A DNA stretch of 64,000 nt from Caprella mutica. Taxonomy: Eukaryota > Arthropoda > Malacostraca > Amphipoda > Caprellidae. Each line of letters begins with the position of its first letter. Positions within the stretch are counted from its first letter, which is position 1. The notes under the pieces are model-generated. The model ran no database searches. It saw only the letters and a program-made list of their open reading frames with translations, and had not been told where the DNA came from. The stretch spans positions 123,319 through 187,318 of the forward strand of contig CANNZV010001046.1 of the NCBI GenBank assembly GCA_947561585.1, given 5' to 3'. A program made the position numbers and the translations under genes. Positions 1 to 11,400 of the stretch are shown here, piece after piece.

Positions 1-1
1 T

Positions 2-535
2 TTCACTTGGTTTGCTATCCTGAGTTTTGCGAGTAAATTGGATGCAGAGGGTGATGCTACTACATCAGGCAGTGATTTCTCGTGCGAGGAAGTTGAGGTT
101 TATACTGTTCCAGTGCAGTCTTCTACCCAAGTTAAATCAAGAGTTGTTAGGAGCAGTCCTCCGTCCAGTGCTACCAATTTTGCCCAGTCTTCCGTTGCCT
201 CAAATAGCAAGAGTGTAAAAACTTGTTTCTTCTGTAAGAAAACTGGACACTTTAAGAGTGATTGTCGCAAGCTCAAAGGACTGTGCTTCGCTTGTGGTTC
301 CGCTTCTCACATGTTGGCACAGTGTCCTACCAGATCGGCCATCTCTAGACAAGCAGGTACCAGTTACCATCCCAAGAGGTCTGTGACTTTCCGATCTCCT
401 TCTGGTTCTGCAACTGATGATTATTGTGGAACGGGTAGGGATGTCCCTTATTCACATCGAGCAGAATTTCCTTCCTATCTGGGTGCTGAATCAACTGGAG
501 ATGTGGAAGGGTTTGACAATCGCCTGTCAAACTAA
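2..535 (+). pseudogene. Gag C-terminal fragment with two zinc knuckles (element A)
   Basis: The frame is open from base 2, so the gene starts upstream of the window. Two CX2CX4HX4C knuckles are visible: CFFCKKTGHFKSDC (about bases 224-265) and CFACGSASHMLAQC (about 284-325). This is the nucleocapsid part of Gag, which binds the element RNA. The frame stops at 535, and the retropepsin region that follows lies in another frame, so there is a frameshift or an original gag/pol frame change near 530-560. The region after the knuckles is Ser/Thr-rich and low in recognisable features. Confidence 0.8.
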
Positions 536-544
536 CTGGCTCTG

Positions 545-808
545 AGATAAGAGGAGACCCCTTGGAGCTACTTGCCAGTTCCTCCTCAACCAACAATTCG
601 AAACTTGATAAGAAAGATGCCATTAATTTCACATCTGATAATAATCATTTAGTTCGGTTTCCGGTACAAATAAATGGAGCTTTTGTATGTACTTGTCTCG
701 ATACAGGCTCTCCAGTTTCACTCATTTTTCACGACTACATAAGTAACATTGTACCTGTGACTGAATCTAATGTGAAACATGTGCAGTGTTATGAAACAAC
801 TTTTTGTA
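545..808 (+). pseudogene. Retropepsin 1, N-terminal half (element A)
   Basis: The frame covering 562-805 contains the aspartic-protease active site DTGSPVSLI after FPVQINGAFVC, typical of retroviral-type proteases encoded upstream of RT. Coding similarity stops at about 807, where the terminal inverted repeat of an inserted element starts. It resumes at 8865 with a segment whose later residues include IILGEPF, the ILG-type second half of retropepsins. The protease is therefore cut by the 809-8863 insertion and cannot be made from this copy. Confidence 0.75.
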
Positions 809-1027
809 TTATCAGGGAAACAAATTGTGAATACAATTAGAATATTAATTACAAAAACCGTTGATTTTTCAGTCTATATTTTGAGATATGGCACCGTTGC
901 TTTGGATAAGCCCCGCCTTTTCGTAGTAACTAAAAATGATGCCAATAAGTTAATAGTAAATGACAATAAAGATACCAATTAGTGAATTTTGCTGCATATT
1001 CAAAGATGGTATCAATTAAATTACGTT
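809..1027 (+). repeat. Left terminal inverted repeat of the 809-8863 element
   Basis: Reads as the reverse complement of 8644-8863 with scattered substitutions and small gaps. Similarity ends near AAATTACG at 1027. A short open frame across it (to 982) is an accident of this repeat, not part of the retropepsin. Confidence 0.8.
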
Positions 1028-2546
1028 GTTTATTAATATTTGAACATACACTTTAATGAATTATTTTGGTGAATAAGTTTCAAATTCTTTATAAATTCTT
1101 TCGAAATCAATTAAATTAAATTCGTAGCATCGATATTATATTTTACAACTCTTAACACTCAATAGCAATAGCTCAATAAAACTAAGAGACTATCAAAGGC
1201 AGGATATCTTAAACAAAATTAATAAGAATAATTCTTTCGATCAAACTATATTACACCTCTGAAAAATGATCGAAATACTGCAAATCTATCAAAATTACAG
1301 GTGTCATAATTTAAGCAGTGTAGTTTATGGTCAAATTTACCAAAGGTTCTATTTGTAATATTTTATTATTCACAATTTCTTTAAATGTATATTATATAAT
1401 CCTTAAACTTGTTTTTATTTCAGGTATATCATTCATGAACTACATCACTAGTTGGGCTGTGCACAGTCGTAAATTTTATCGTATTTATTATTTATAACGC
1501 TACTTGCAGTTTTATAGTATAGCGCTAGGGTTATGCTCTTCAACTACGAGGTCTTACAATTTTGTGTTAGGTAGGACAGCAGGCTTAAAACTATCACATC
1601 TTCATCAATTCATAAGTGAAGGCACCGGTGCTTGTGTCATTTTTATCATATTCCTTTATAGTAGCTTTTCTTTATCCATGATTTCAGTCACAGACTGATA
1701 GTTACTAGTTAGTGACTTTATTCATTGAGCCACTTTCCATTATGACTGCTTCTTAAAGTTCCTTGTATTTATTTTGCCTTTTTTTCCGATGTTACGTGAA
1801 ACCACCAATTTCATAATGTAAATTTAATCACAGAATTCTTGGATTTGAGATTTACTTCAAAGGAACAGAAATTGAAGATATAATTTTATGTATTTATTTT
1901 GCAATCATCTAAGAAAAAGGTATGGAGACTTTAGAATCAGAAATCCAATATTAACCTTGTCCCTATGATATTCTGATCTGGCAACTGTCCTTGTAGAGTC
2001 GTAGACGATCGTAGGAGTTTTGTAGTATTCCGAGTAATTGTGTATGATGCTGAAATTTCATCAATTTTCCCAATTATTAGCAAATGTGCAACACCTAAGA
2101 ATTGCAATTTTTATTTTTGAAATCTTCATCTATAAATCTATTACTATTGACCTAGATCATAGATAGTTTTGAAATATGCATATTTAAGGTTACACTATAA
2201 CAAATGAGTAATGACCTAGATTTAGACATTTAAATTCATTGATCTTAATTTTTCAATTGGCAGCTATACAATTATAATGTGTGGAAAAGAAAAAGGCATC
2301 TACCAAATTTACAGACTTGGAATTTAATATATGTTTAGTTCTATTTAGCCGATATTAAAGCTGAGCACAATAGGATATTAGACTTCTATTTAGTAGTGGA
2401 TTCAATTTTAATTTAATTCGAATCCAGATTAAATAACTTACTGAAGAATAATTTATTTACTGAAGTAAGTTAAGATTTAGTTTCATAAAACTGGGACATT
2501 AAAATCTACCGAGAAGAGATTCTATAGGTGCCTCGAAAACTATATA
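1028..2546. other. Interior of the TIR element, no gene recognised
   Basis: AT-rich sequence with only short, uncharacteristic open frames. The one structured piece is a copy, in minus orientation, of a dispersed repeat at about 1610-1790 (listed separately). Confidence 0.5.
1605..1790 (-). repeat. Dispersed repeat family R1, copy 1
   Basis: Shares an ordered series of blocks with 57541-57775, such as ACCGGTGCTT, GTAGCTTTTC, CATGA, GTGACTT and GACTGCTTCTT. The same series appears in reverse orientation at 6993-7262 and 60275-60475. Divergence is considerable, so this is an old copy. It could be a SINE or the 3' end of another retroelement; no polymerase III box was recognised. Confidence 0.55.
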
Positions 2547-2554
2547 GGGTGTAC

Positions 2555-4302
2555 GGAGGTGGGCACAGCGCGGTTACTTTTGTGCTAATGTATCGGTAGC
2601 GGCAACGCTGCTACTTTTTTCAGAAGCGCTAGATTTTTTGCGCTACAGCGCTGCCGCTTCTTTTAAAATCAAAATGTTATCCGAGTAGTCTAGATAAAAG
2701 TCTATACAAGTGCGCAACACTAGCTAGAAAGTTATCTGAGTAGTCTAGATAAAAGTCTATACAAGTGCGCAACCCTAGCTAGATAGCTAATCAGTTGTAA
2801 GTGATATTCAGACAAATCCGCGCAGTGCGACCAACTGATATACAAACAATGATTCATAGTACGACCATAACAATGATATGCAATGTGAATATTTGATATT
2901 AAGTCAAAACCGCCTAATACGATCAACTTACATATCGTCTTACGCTTTTATGCAGATGTATTTATTGCAATAAAATGGGTTTACCTCACTGTTTTTTCTT
3001 GAAATGTTCAGGAAATGTGCATTTACATTGCGAGAAACTTTAAAAAAATTGAAAGTAATACAAATATTATTTCGGATGCTACAATCACTTTCCTAAAAGT
3101 TATTCATTTTCAGTGTACCAAGCATAACACTAAAAATGTATCGATAAAAGTATTAAATAATTCCATATGTATTGTAATTTTTTTAACAATAGCGTTCATG
3201 TGTAGTTTAATTGCTAATTTTAAGTCAATATCCAGTTTGATTTCCCCTCTTTTCCACCATTTCAAAAAAATGCTTATTCATCAAATTTGTCAATTTCTGA
3301 ATTGTATCAGACGTTATCGTCTTACAAGAGTCTTCAGTATCCTTCCAGAGCTCATCTTTCGACGAGAACTGACGTTTTCTTTCATACCCATTCTACTTCA
3401 GGATGGACTGAGGTTCTTCAATTGGTTTGAATCTAGAGAGAGACTGGGCCATACCATCAACTGGTCATTGACGAAATTATTACCTATCAGGAAACTCACA
3501 GTTCCCTTAGTAGAGTGAGAAGGAGCGTTGTTATGTATGAAAATATCTGTTTTTTAACGCAGTAGGTTTCCTTTTCAGCCAATGAAAAAATTCACAATTC
3601 TAAATGTTAATATAATTAGCAGAATTTATTTTTACTCCCTCTGGAATCCTGGAAGATCCGACCAGTTCATTTCCAATGGTCCCAGCCCAAGTTATCACAC
3701 CTCCACTTCCATGTTGACGTCAAATTCGTTGGCGATGTGGTGAGGCATGAGGGAGTCAAGCTTTAGCCCATCAGTCAGGGCAGTCGAGAGTTTTCATGCA
3801 TTTCGTCTTTGTAGAGTACTGTTTGGTAAACAGTCTTAAGACACTTCTCCGCCCATAGTAACCTTGTGTGTATCCTTCGAAAGAGGCCTGGTAACAGGTG
3901 AAACATAAAGAGGCAATTAGTTTCAGTATTCTACAGTGAATGGTTTTTCCACACAGACTTTTAAAAACTGCATCACTAGTTTCCAATGGTTTCCTCTTGA
4001 GTTCTCTCTAGATCAAGGACAGTTATGTCTCGTAGCTATTTTGTGTTTGCCCCTATCCTTGCGTGTAATCTTTTTTCAAGGGAACCAACAATTAATTGCT
4101 ACACTGTACGTGACGGTAAAATTAATAATATCAATTTTACAGCATATATGATTAATTTTTGGAAAGTAGCGCTGCCGCTACATTCTGCTGTAGCGGAAGC
4201 GGCAGCGCCGCTGCTTTTCTGAAAATGTAGCGGTAGCGGCGCTATATTATTATGCATGTAGCGGCAGCGCCGCTGCTTTTCAAAGTATCGCTGCCCACTT
4301 CT
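2555..4302. mobile_element. hAT-like non-autonomous element, GC-rich subterminal repeats
   Basis: The left end reads GGAGGTGGGCACAGCG; the right end reads, on the other strand, AGAAGTGGGCAGCG. Both flanks carry an imperfect 8-bp repeat (GGGTGTAC at 2547-2554, GGGTGCTC at 4303-4310). Just inside each end are GC-rich inverted motifs of the type TAGCGGCAGCGCCGCT (2575-2665 and 4165-4290). An 8-bp duplication with AGxGGTGGGCA-type ends fits hAT. It contains a broken Tc1-like transposase (3290-3990), which is not hAT and must be a nested insertion or capture. Confidence 0.55.
3290..3990 (-). pseudogene. Tc1/mariner-like transposase remnant
   Basis: Translation of the minus strand in mixed frames gives the landmarks of Tc1-like DDE transposases in the right order. 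RWAEKC..VLYKDE (about 3815-3865) is the region of the first/second acidic residue. GGVITWAGTIG (about 3680-3712) corresponds to the usual VMVWGGI block. NNAPSHSTKG (about 3505-3535) corresponds to QDNAPSHTAK. MVWPSLSLDSNQLKNL (about 3410-3455) corresponds to WPAQSPDLNPIENLW. The catalytic D of the DNAPSH block is N here, and frames change several times, so it is dead. Confidence 0.7.
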
Positions 4303-4310
4303 GGGTGCTC

Positions 4311-5555
4311 CCATTGTATAGGGTGGCTCGATAAAAATTGATCGAATTTGTAAGGTAAAAACTATATTAGTATCATATAACAGTTAAAATATTAGGATAA
4401 AGAATCAACTGTTGACGAAATAATTTTTACAAATAAATTACATTTCAAATCGAAATAAATTGAAACACACTCATATGTTTGAAAGATTGTTATACGGGAA
4501 ATTAGATTCTGCTAGCAGTTATGATAGCAGTTAGTTGTCTATATAGTATTATATACTTAAATGAATATACTGTCAGTTTGATGGAACGTATGGTGTTGAG
4601 GGTTTTTTTTAATAATATAGATAAAATATTGCATCTAATCCAGTTACATTTGAAAATACATTACAAATCTTAAGAAACTCTCAACAGTTAGCTCAAATTT
4701 AATTAATCAAATAATTATAACAAATAAACTCAATCAATTTACATAGTTTAAAACATTATAATAGAGATGATTTTCTTAAACTAAATTATTATTTAACACC
4801 ATACTTGAGAATTACAAAGATAATAAGAGTTTTATATATATATATATTTTCTTAGATAGATTACTGATGGAGCTTTTTATTATATTTTAGCATTTTAGTT
4901 TTGTTTGGTGCCCTTTTTCTTCAGCTTTCTTTTGTATCTTTTCTCAACTTCTTGCTCTTCTTCTCTATTCCTTCTGCCTTGCTATATCCATGGTAAGCAT
5001 CCTAGTGGCTATTGCATGGAGCGTACTTTCATGATCCCCTCTTCTACGTACGATGTCTTCTTCACTTTGGATCACCTCGTTGTGAATAGGAAATATTTGG
5101 AACACCTAAAGTAATAATAGTAATCGGTCAATCGTGTTGCAACGTCTTTGGATCTATCAGTAGCGAAACCATCGATAGATAATATTATATGCAGTCTTAT
5201 AAATTATTTTAAAATGATAGGTTAATGGCTCGTGTGGGTATGTGGGAGAAAGCTTTATCCCCGTATTGTCGATAGTGACAAAATCTTCAAATTTTCTTTG
5301 GCATGAATCATCATAATTTACAAAAATATATACTATTAGTGTTTCTCAATTTTCGTATGTCCCAAACGAAATATCTCCTATAAAAATAGTTTAATCTACT
5401 TCTCGCAATAGCTGAGTTCAATTTTTTTTAAAGTCACTCACTTACTGGATACATGAACTTGCATGGAATAATGAAAATTAGAAAAGATTGAATTATTAAA
5501 AAATGGACAGTTTTCTCGTTTCCATACCACTAGTGCTTTGCAAACGGAGTACGGT
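4311..5555. other. Non-coding, no feature recognised
   Basis: AT-rich interior of the 809-8863 element. It holds a short (TA)n run near 4836-4848 and no frame with recognisable protein similarity. Confidence 0.5.
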
Positions 5556-5990
5556 CAAGAGCCCCCCGGTCAAGAGAAATAATTGAGAGTTGCTAATGTA
5601 GTTTGTTGTATCTGCTAGTTTGTTGTACTGCACACTTCATGATTTCTTAATGACCTGGCAGGTGGGCTAGGGGGGGGGGGGGCGGAACGCCCCCCGATAT
5701 ACATACATTTTATGTCTAATCAGTAATGAACTACAAAAGTGTCAATAAGGATTAAATAATATAGGTAAATAAGGATTTAAAAACAGGGGGGCTCGTGACC
5801 GGGGGGGGGGCTCTTGACCTGGGGGGGGGGGGGGTTATGACCTATGGGGGATCATGACCGGGAGGGCGGGCTTATGACCTAGGGGGGCTCATGACCGGGA
5901 GGGGGCTGTTGACCGGAGGGGCTTATGACCGGGGGGCTCTTGACCGGAGGGGCTCTTGACCGGGGGGGGGGGGGGGCTTATGACCTACAC
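5556..5990. repeat. G-rich degenerate minisatellite
   Basis: Repeated units of the form GGGGGGCTCTTGACC or GGGGGCTTATGACC, with G runs of 5 to about 14. An array core runs from about 5787 to 5990, and related pieces occur at 5556-5700. The + strand is strongly G-biased. There is no protein-coding logic. Confidence 0.8.
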
Positions 5991-6992
5991 CCTTTGCAAA
6001 CTAAGCCTCAGAAACAGGGTATCCTCCGATAGCTGAGAGAGAGTTTAATTACTCGAGAATATGGACATTCCCTATACCATTATCAATGAAATATTGTAAT
6101 TTGTACAGGATTGTGATACGTATAATATAATTACCTCTCAAAAGAATTTATTTAATAAGCTTAGTTCATAAAGAACGCCTACCACACTGGTTTGCAAATA
6201 AACAACACTATTGCAATTACTGAATTTGAATAAATAAGCCATGACAACACCGATAATAAATGTTACTAAGCATGTGGTTGGTATCACTCAATATGCGCTA
6301 ATATATTAAAATCGCACAACAATTAAACTCTGAAACAAATTATCGAACAAAGAAAATTGTCGAGTAACATCAGAAGTTCAGCGTATATTTTTACCAGCAA
6401 CGGTAGTATTAAGTTCCTAGTTTATAGGTAGACCCGTAGACATCATTTCCTGTAACCTCTTCATTTCCCTCTACCTATGTTTAAGTCCAGTCACCATTGT
6501 TCGAGTAGCTTTCCTGCGTCCTTTAACTTTGGTGATAGGTGAATTAGAAATCCCTTCTGTAATAATCCTTTCTTCAAAGTCCTTTATAAAATTTCAAACT
6601 GATGACTGTATACTACTTGTATAGGTGGAACTACAGTTTTATCAAATCTTAAAAAAGTGTAAATCAGTTAAAAAATCCGTATATATTAATATTATTATAA
6701 AACAAATTAGAGAGGAAAAGTCAATTGTAAGGAAAAGCCAACTTATAAACTTTGCTACATTCTCATTCTTATAGATTGGTAAGGGATACTGGATATAGAA
6801 TTATTTGTGAATATGAAAATTATTTCATAATGCGGATGGGATATGATGCATAATATATACTGATACTTCAGATGCATAATATATATATAGTGATCAGGAA
6901 AAATTTCATTTATTGTTATTTCTATAATGTTTATATATTTATTTGGTTAACATAACCTTCAATTTTGTTTGATCGCTATATACTTTATTTCA
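5991..6992. other. Non-coding; contains a short R1-like fragment
   Basis: AT-rich. About 6485-6530 resembles the AGTCAC...GAGTAGCTTTCCTGC portion of the R1 repeat in minus orientation. Nothing else was recognised. Confidence 0.4.
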
Positions 6993-7262
6993 TTCATTTT
7001 AGTATGGGTTTAACGTCTGCTTCAGTCATATCGTGACTATTTTGCTGACGTCAAAAGGAAATTAAATACTAAGGACTGGAAGATGCAGTGAGAAAGAAAA
7101 ATAACTCCATGAACAAAGTCACCTACCACGTACCGTCAGTGACTATTCTCATGGATGCAGAATAGCTACTCCGTGAATGCAGTCACTTATCAAGGAATGT
7201 GACGAAAAGGAACACAAGCACCGGTCGCTGGACTCGCGAATGGAAGAGGAAAATGAAGAGGT
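6993..7262 (+). repeat. Dispersed repeat family R1, copy 2
   Basis: Close relative of the reverse complement of 57530-57775. Shared blocks include GTTTAACGTCTG, GGAAATTAAATAC, CTCATGGATGCAGAA, AGCTACTC, ACCGGT and TGGAAGA. The open frame on the opposite strand (7183-7410) is a chance frame through this repeat. Confidence 0.65.
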
Positions 7263-8643
7263 GATAGTAAATGAAGCCTACGAGCCTACCTAACGCAAAA
7301 TCTAAGAACTCGTAGTTGAAGAGCATAACCATAGTGCTATCCTCCAAAACTGCAAGTAGCGTTAAAAAATGATAAAGATAATATAAATGGTAAAAATGAA
7401 AAAAAGACAATACCTAATCCAAATTACAACAGTTCGGGGCCCAAGGGACGCCATCTCCCTCCTCTTCTATTCACCAAAGCTTCAAGATAGAGCTCATGGG
7501 GGCTAATAAGCATGCGTATGATTAAAATGTTCAATTGCAAGGTGTTATGTCTCATCATCTAGATTACATAAACTATTTTTCTTTCTGACAGCTTCTACGA
7601 AGTCCCTTGTATCTTTTTTACTTTATCAATATGAGTTAGAGTAGAATTCAGAATCTTTGAACTCCTAGTCCGATTAAAAACGAATGTGAAAATTTCTTTT
7701 GGGTTGGAAGTAAATGACGGGTAGCAATTTAATGTGTAATTATTAATAAAAATGATTACGGGTTTGTTAAGCATTTTGAATACGAAATATGGTTTGATTC
7801 TATTTTTTACATAAGTATTTAGAGAAAAATTGTCCATATATTAAAAAAATATCGTTACAATACTTGTGTTATCTATACAAATAAATTTATGGAGGTATTT
7901 AAGTCAAAGAGGTGTTTCCTCTGTAAAAAAATGGAAATCCTAACGAAATCTTTCGATTTTCAATCATTAAAGTAAAATTTCGTAATTAGTTTCCTTGTTG
8001 GGCTACAATTTGAAGTTTGTTTCAGAGTCCAGACGAATCTGATGAATTTAAAAGATTAATAATGTTTTTTACGGAATCCCTAAGAAAATACAGAAGATGT
8101 TTTTAGGCTGTTTTCGTAGCTGGTCTCAGCAATGATTGAAATTCACTTTATTCCAGATTTTTTATGATTCTCTTAGAGTGTATTAAATGTGAAAACTACG
8201 CTTCAATTTTAGTTTTGACCTTCCTAACTGATCATACAGTGCTGAAGGTTAATTATATGAAAAGTTGATAAATATTAAATTTAAGAATGACAAACAATTT
8301 GTTGTGATATGCAGAAGCTTTTTTTCGCCCATATAGATGAAAGAATGAAGATGAATTGAAAATCTATTCAAAGACAATAAATGAATGAAAACATAGATTC
8401 ATTTATTTCCATCATAATTTGATACATTATTTAATTTGTTGCTATACAGGTCTAGATCAGGGTAACCACATGTTTACCAGATTATGAAGTCCCTGTTACT
8501 GTAGTTACACACATACTTAAAATGTATGAGAGATAGACGCTAAGTATTATAATTCAGGGAAACAATAATAAATATCGATATTTCGTCGAAAGATTAATAG
8601 TTTTAATTACTTTAATCGAAATGTTAAGTTTGTAAATTAATAT
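7263..8643. other. Non-coding, no feature recognised
   Basis: AT-rich sequence inside the 809-8863 element. About 7575-7620 again resembles part of R1. A minus-strand open frame at 7595-7837 has no recognisable motif and no supporting context. Confidence 0.4.
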
Positions 8644-8863
8644 GACATAATTTAATTGACACCATCTTTGAATATTCAATAAAAATTCATTAATTGGTAT
8701 CTTTATTGTCATTTACTATTAACTTATTGGCATCTTTTCCAGTTACTACAAAAAGGCGGGGCATATCCTAAGCAACGGTGCCATATCTCAAAATATTGAC
8801 TGAAAAATCCACGGTTTTTGTAATTAATATTCTAACTGTATTCATAATTTGTTTCCCTGATAA
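8644..8863 (-). repeat. Right terminal inverted repeat of the 809-8863 element
   Basis: Inverted copy of 809-1027. The open frame that begins at 8778 runs through this repeat before entering true element A coding sequence at 8865, so its first ~29 codons are not part of the protease. Confidence 0.8.
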
Positions 8864-8864
8864 T

Positions 8865-10231
8865 ACGTTAGGTAAAGTTTGTCTTCCTTTGAAAATAAAC
8901 TCTGTTACTTTTTCTCATGAATTCCTAATCATTCCAGCTCCTATAGGTATAATTTTAGGAGAGCCATTTTTCATTCAATATAATGTTATTCTTGATATTC
9001 ATAATACTAAATTTACTGCTAATTTCATGTCTGGGTTATCATGTGAATTTTCCCTAGTTTCTAACTCAAGCCCAAGAGTTAGGTTGGCAAATATTCCTAT
9101 TTATGTAGATAAAGACATTACCGTTTCTTTTGGCCAGAGTGTCCTTGTTCCTGTTAAATTTGACTCTGCTTGTGACTTGACGTCTGGATACACAGATACC
9201 ATATTTTATTTTGACGGTGTTTTGTCTAAGTCTAGTTGGGTGGGTCGTATGGGGGTAATATCACCTCATACAGGCACACATATAATTCTAACCAAGATTT
9301 CAGGCAAACATAGCCCTGAAAAAATTTGCAAAGGCTTTAAAATAGGATCTGTTAACGAAGTGGTGGACCTCGACTGGGTGGAGCAAGAAGTCTGCATCGT
9401 TGAAGGAGACGATTCTTCGATTAGTTTCACTGATTTGGTAGATCTGTCTCATCTTGATTCTGAAAAGGTACAGGCAGTAAGAGAAGCATTGGAGCCAGTG
9501 AAGGAAGTCTTCAGCCAAGGTGACCACGATATCGGAATGAAGGCGAAGACCGAACACAAGATCATTCTCGACGATAATACCCCTATCCGAATCAAACCAA
9601 GGAACTTCCCAGCGCCCGTGGGTGAAGAGATAGAGAAAGAGTGCCAGAAGTTGAAGGTCTTGGGTATCATAGAGTACAGCTATAGCCCGTGGTCGGCACC
9701 AGTGGTCCCAATCCGGAAAAAGGATGGCTCCATTCGGCTCTGCATAGACTACAGAAAGCTAAATAGCGTGACCAAGGCGGACAGATTTCCACTGCCGAAT
9801 ATGCTGGACTTGGTCTTCGGATTAAGTGGAATGGAAATTTTTACTACATTGGATCTGGTAAAAGGGTATCATCAAATCCCACTCCATCCTGAGTCTAGGG
9901 AGTTCACAGCTTTCTCAACCTCGTACAATAACTAAGAGTACACGAGTTTTCCCTTTGGCCTTAAGAATGCGCCAAGTGCATTTCAGCGGGAGATGCAATC
10001 TGTGTTGCAGAATTTGATGACATAATAATTATGTCAAAGTCATTTCACGAGCATGAAATTTTGGTATCCCAAGTTTTGAATACCCTGAAAGAACATAATA
10101 TAAAGATTAATCCCACTAAATGCAATTGGTTTAAGTCTGAGGTCAAGTTTCTCGGTCATGTGGTGTCTGGCAATGGTATACGGAAGTCTGAAGACTACAT
10201 AAAGGCCATCAAGGAGTACAAGAGAAACTAA
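8865..10231 (+). pseudogene. Retropepsin 1 end and reverse transcriptase (element A)
   Basis: Starts with the second half of the retropepsin (KVCLPLKINS, then IILGEPF near 8953). After a linker comes Ty3/Gypsy RT: KPRNFPAPV, VVPIRKKDGSIRLCIDYRKL (about 9700-9760), FPLPN, FTTLDLVKGYHQIPLHPE (about 9838-9894). A stop at 9933 and a frame change follow; FPFGLKNAPSAFQREM is read in the next frame at about 9949-9996. The catalytic YxDD box is damaged: only FDDIIIMSKS remains (about 10012), with a few codons missing before it. CNWFKSEVKFLGHVVS and a final frameshift at about 10225 lead to RNase H. Confidence 0.85.
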
Positions 10232-10881
10232 GATCTTTCTTGGGCGTCGTGAACTTCCATCGGAGATTCATTCCTGATTGTGCGGAGATGTGTAAACCTC
10301 TCACTAGTTGGATGGGCAAGAAGGATAAACTGGTTCTGGATTGGACTAGCGAAATGTCCGAAGCGTTCCACAATGTCCGCCAAGCTTTAACTAAAGATGT
10401 GCAACTCTCGTACCCTGAATATGGACCAAATGCGGAAAGGCTAGAGTTATCCGCAGATGCATCGGGAGTCGGAGCAGGTGCTTGTTTGGAGCAGGTGCAA
10501 GGTGGATTCAGGAGAGTGATCTCTTGCGCGTCCATGACTTTCTCAAAAGCTCAGAAGAATTACAGTGCATTGGAAAGGGAACTGGCAGCACTAAGATGGT
10601 CTGTACAGCATTTCCGTGGATTTCTCTTTGGAGTAAAGTTCAACTTGTACTCGGATCACAAGCCCCTGCTATACCTGAATAATTTCTCTCGGCAAAATGC
10701 AAGATTGATGAGGACCCTTAACGAGCTAGAAGAGTTCGATTACGAACTCAGATATCGACCCGGAAAATCAAATACTCAAGCAGATTTGTTTTCTCGATTG
10801 CCCGAGTCTGACAACGAAGAGTTTCCTCCTGTATCCATTAATTTACCCGATGGTTTGAAATCAGAAACTTTGGCTCCTTGA
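10232..10881 (+). pseudogene. RNase H domain (element A)
   Basis: Continues the RT thumb (NFHRRFIPDCAEMCKPL, about 10252) and gives a Ty3/Gypsy RNase H. LSADASGVGAGACL at about 10447 has the first catalytic Asp, YSALERELAALRWSV at about 10562 the catalytic Glu, and YSDHKPLLYL at about 10651 and ADLFSRLP the remaining motifs. In this copy the frame ends in TGA at 10879-10881, but translation of the same frame continues directly into the OTU-like region. The TGA is therefore most simply a point mutation inside a longer polyprotein. Confidence 0.85.
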
Positions 10882-11400
10882 GGGGGAGACGCTGTCTTGT
10901 TTAGTTTGTTGCGAACTATGGAACATTATAGAGACCATTTTGACCCTACGATTAATGTCCCCTCTTCCACTGATACACTAAGAAGAACAATAGTTGATTT
11001 TGCTCTGAAAAACTTGAACTTGTTTCGAAACTCAAACAAGAAAAGGCTCACCAACTCATTCAAAATGATGAGGCTACCAAGGGTATTGACTGACGACAAT
11101 TTCCTGTATGCTTTTGCCCAATGCTACCAGCTCGAAGCTTGGGTATTTAGTGAGGTCAGCCACCCTAGAATTTATGGAGACTTTTCGTCAGTTGGGAATG
11201 ATTCCGAAAAGAGGAAGCTCTCTTTACTTTTGTCATCAGGGATACATTATGATCCGCTGATTCCTACACGTTTTTTCAATCTTTCAAAACCTGATTTACC
11301 AAAACCTGACTTAGAGAAGACTTCACCTGATGACTTGTCTATCCTGGAGGAAGAGGACGAAGTTCTCACCTGGCAACAGATTCCTGGTCCATCATGCTCT
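10882..11400 (+). pseudogene. OTU-like cysteine-protease domain within Gypsy pol (element A)
   Basis: About 130 residues after RNase H resemble an OTU (ovarian tumour) deubiquitinase fold. The order is GGDAVLFSLL (10882-10911), as in GDGNCLFRAL; then LRRTIVDFALKN, like the LR..V..y...N helix; then DDNFLYAFAQCYQLEAWVF, like the W...EL.A.A......I.VF strand region; then GIHYDPLIP with the catalytic-type His at 11245-11247. The catalytic Cys expected just before LF is not seen; the GDA-V-LF stretch looks one or two codons short. Family assignment is by pattern only. OTU enzymes cleave ubiquitin chains; what one would do in this element is unknown. Confidence 0.55.

Larger units (their letters stand above)
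809..8863. mobile_element. 8.06-kb element with ~220-bp TIRs and TA target duplication
   Basis: The termini read TTATCAGGGAAAC at the left and its complement at the right. The inverted repeats run over about 809-1027 and 8644-8863, roughly 90% identical by eye. TA flanks both ends (807-808 and 8864-8865), and taking the element out with one TA leaves the element A frame open. This TSD size fits the Tc1/mariner/IS630 group, but several superfamilies can give TA. I see no intact transposase inside; the only transposase remnant (3290-3990, minus) lies within a nested hAT-like element. It is probably non-autonomous or dead. Confidence 0.75.

Noticed and set aside
3015..3518. 167-codon + strand frame
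   Set aside because: Its second half is antisense to a recognisable Tc1-like transposase remnant and its first half has no motif.
8778..8864. Use of the 8778 start for the element A protease/RT frame
   Set aside because: These codons lie in the terminal inverted repeat of the inserted element; true element A sequence starts at 8865.
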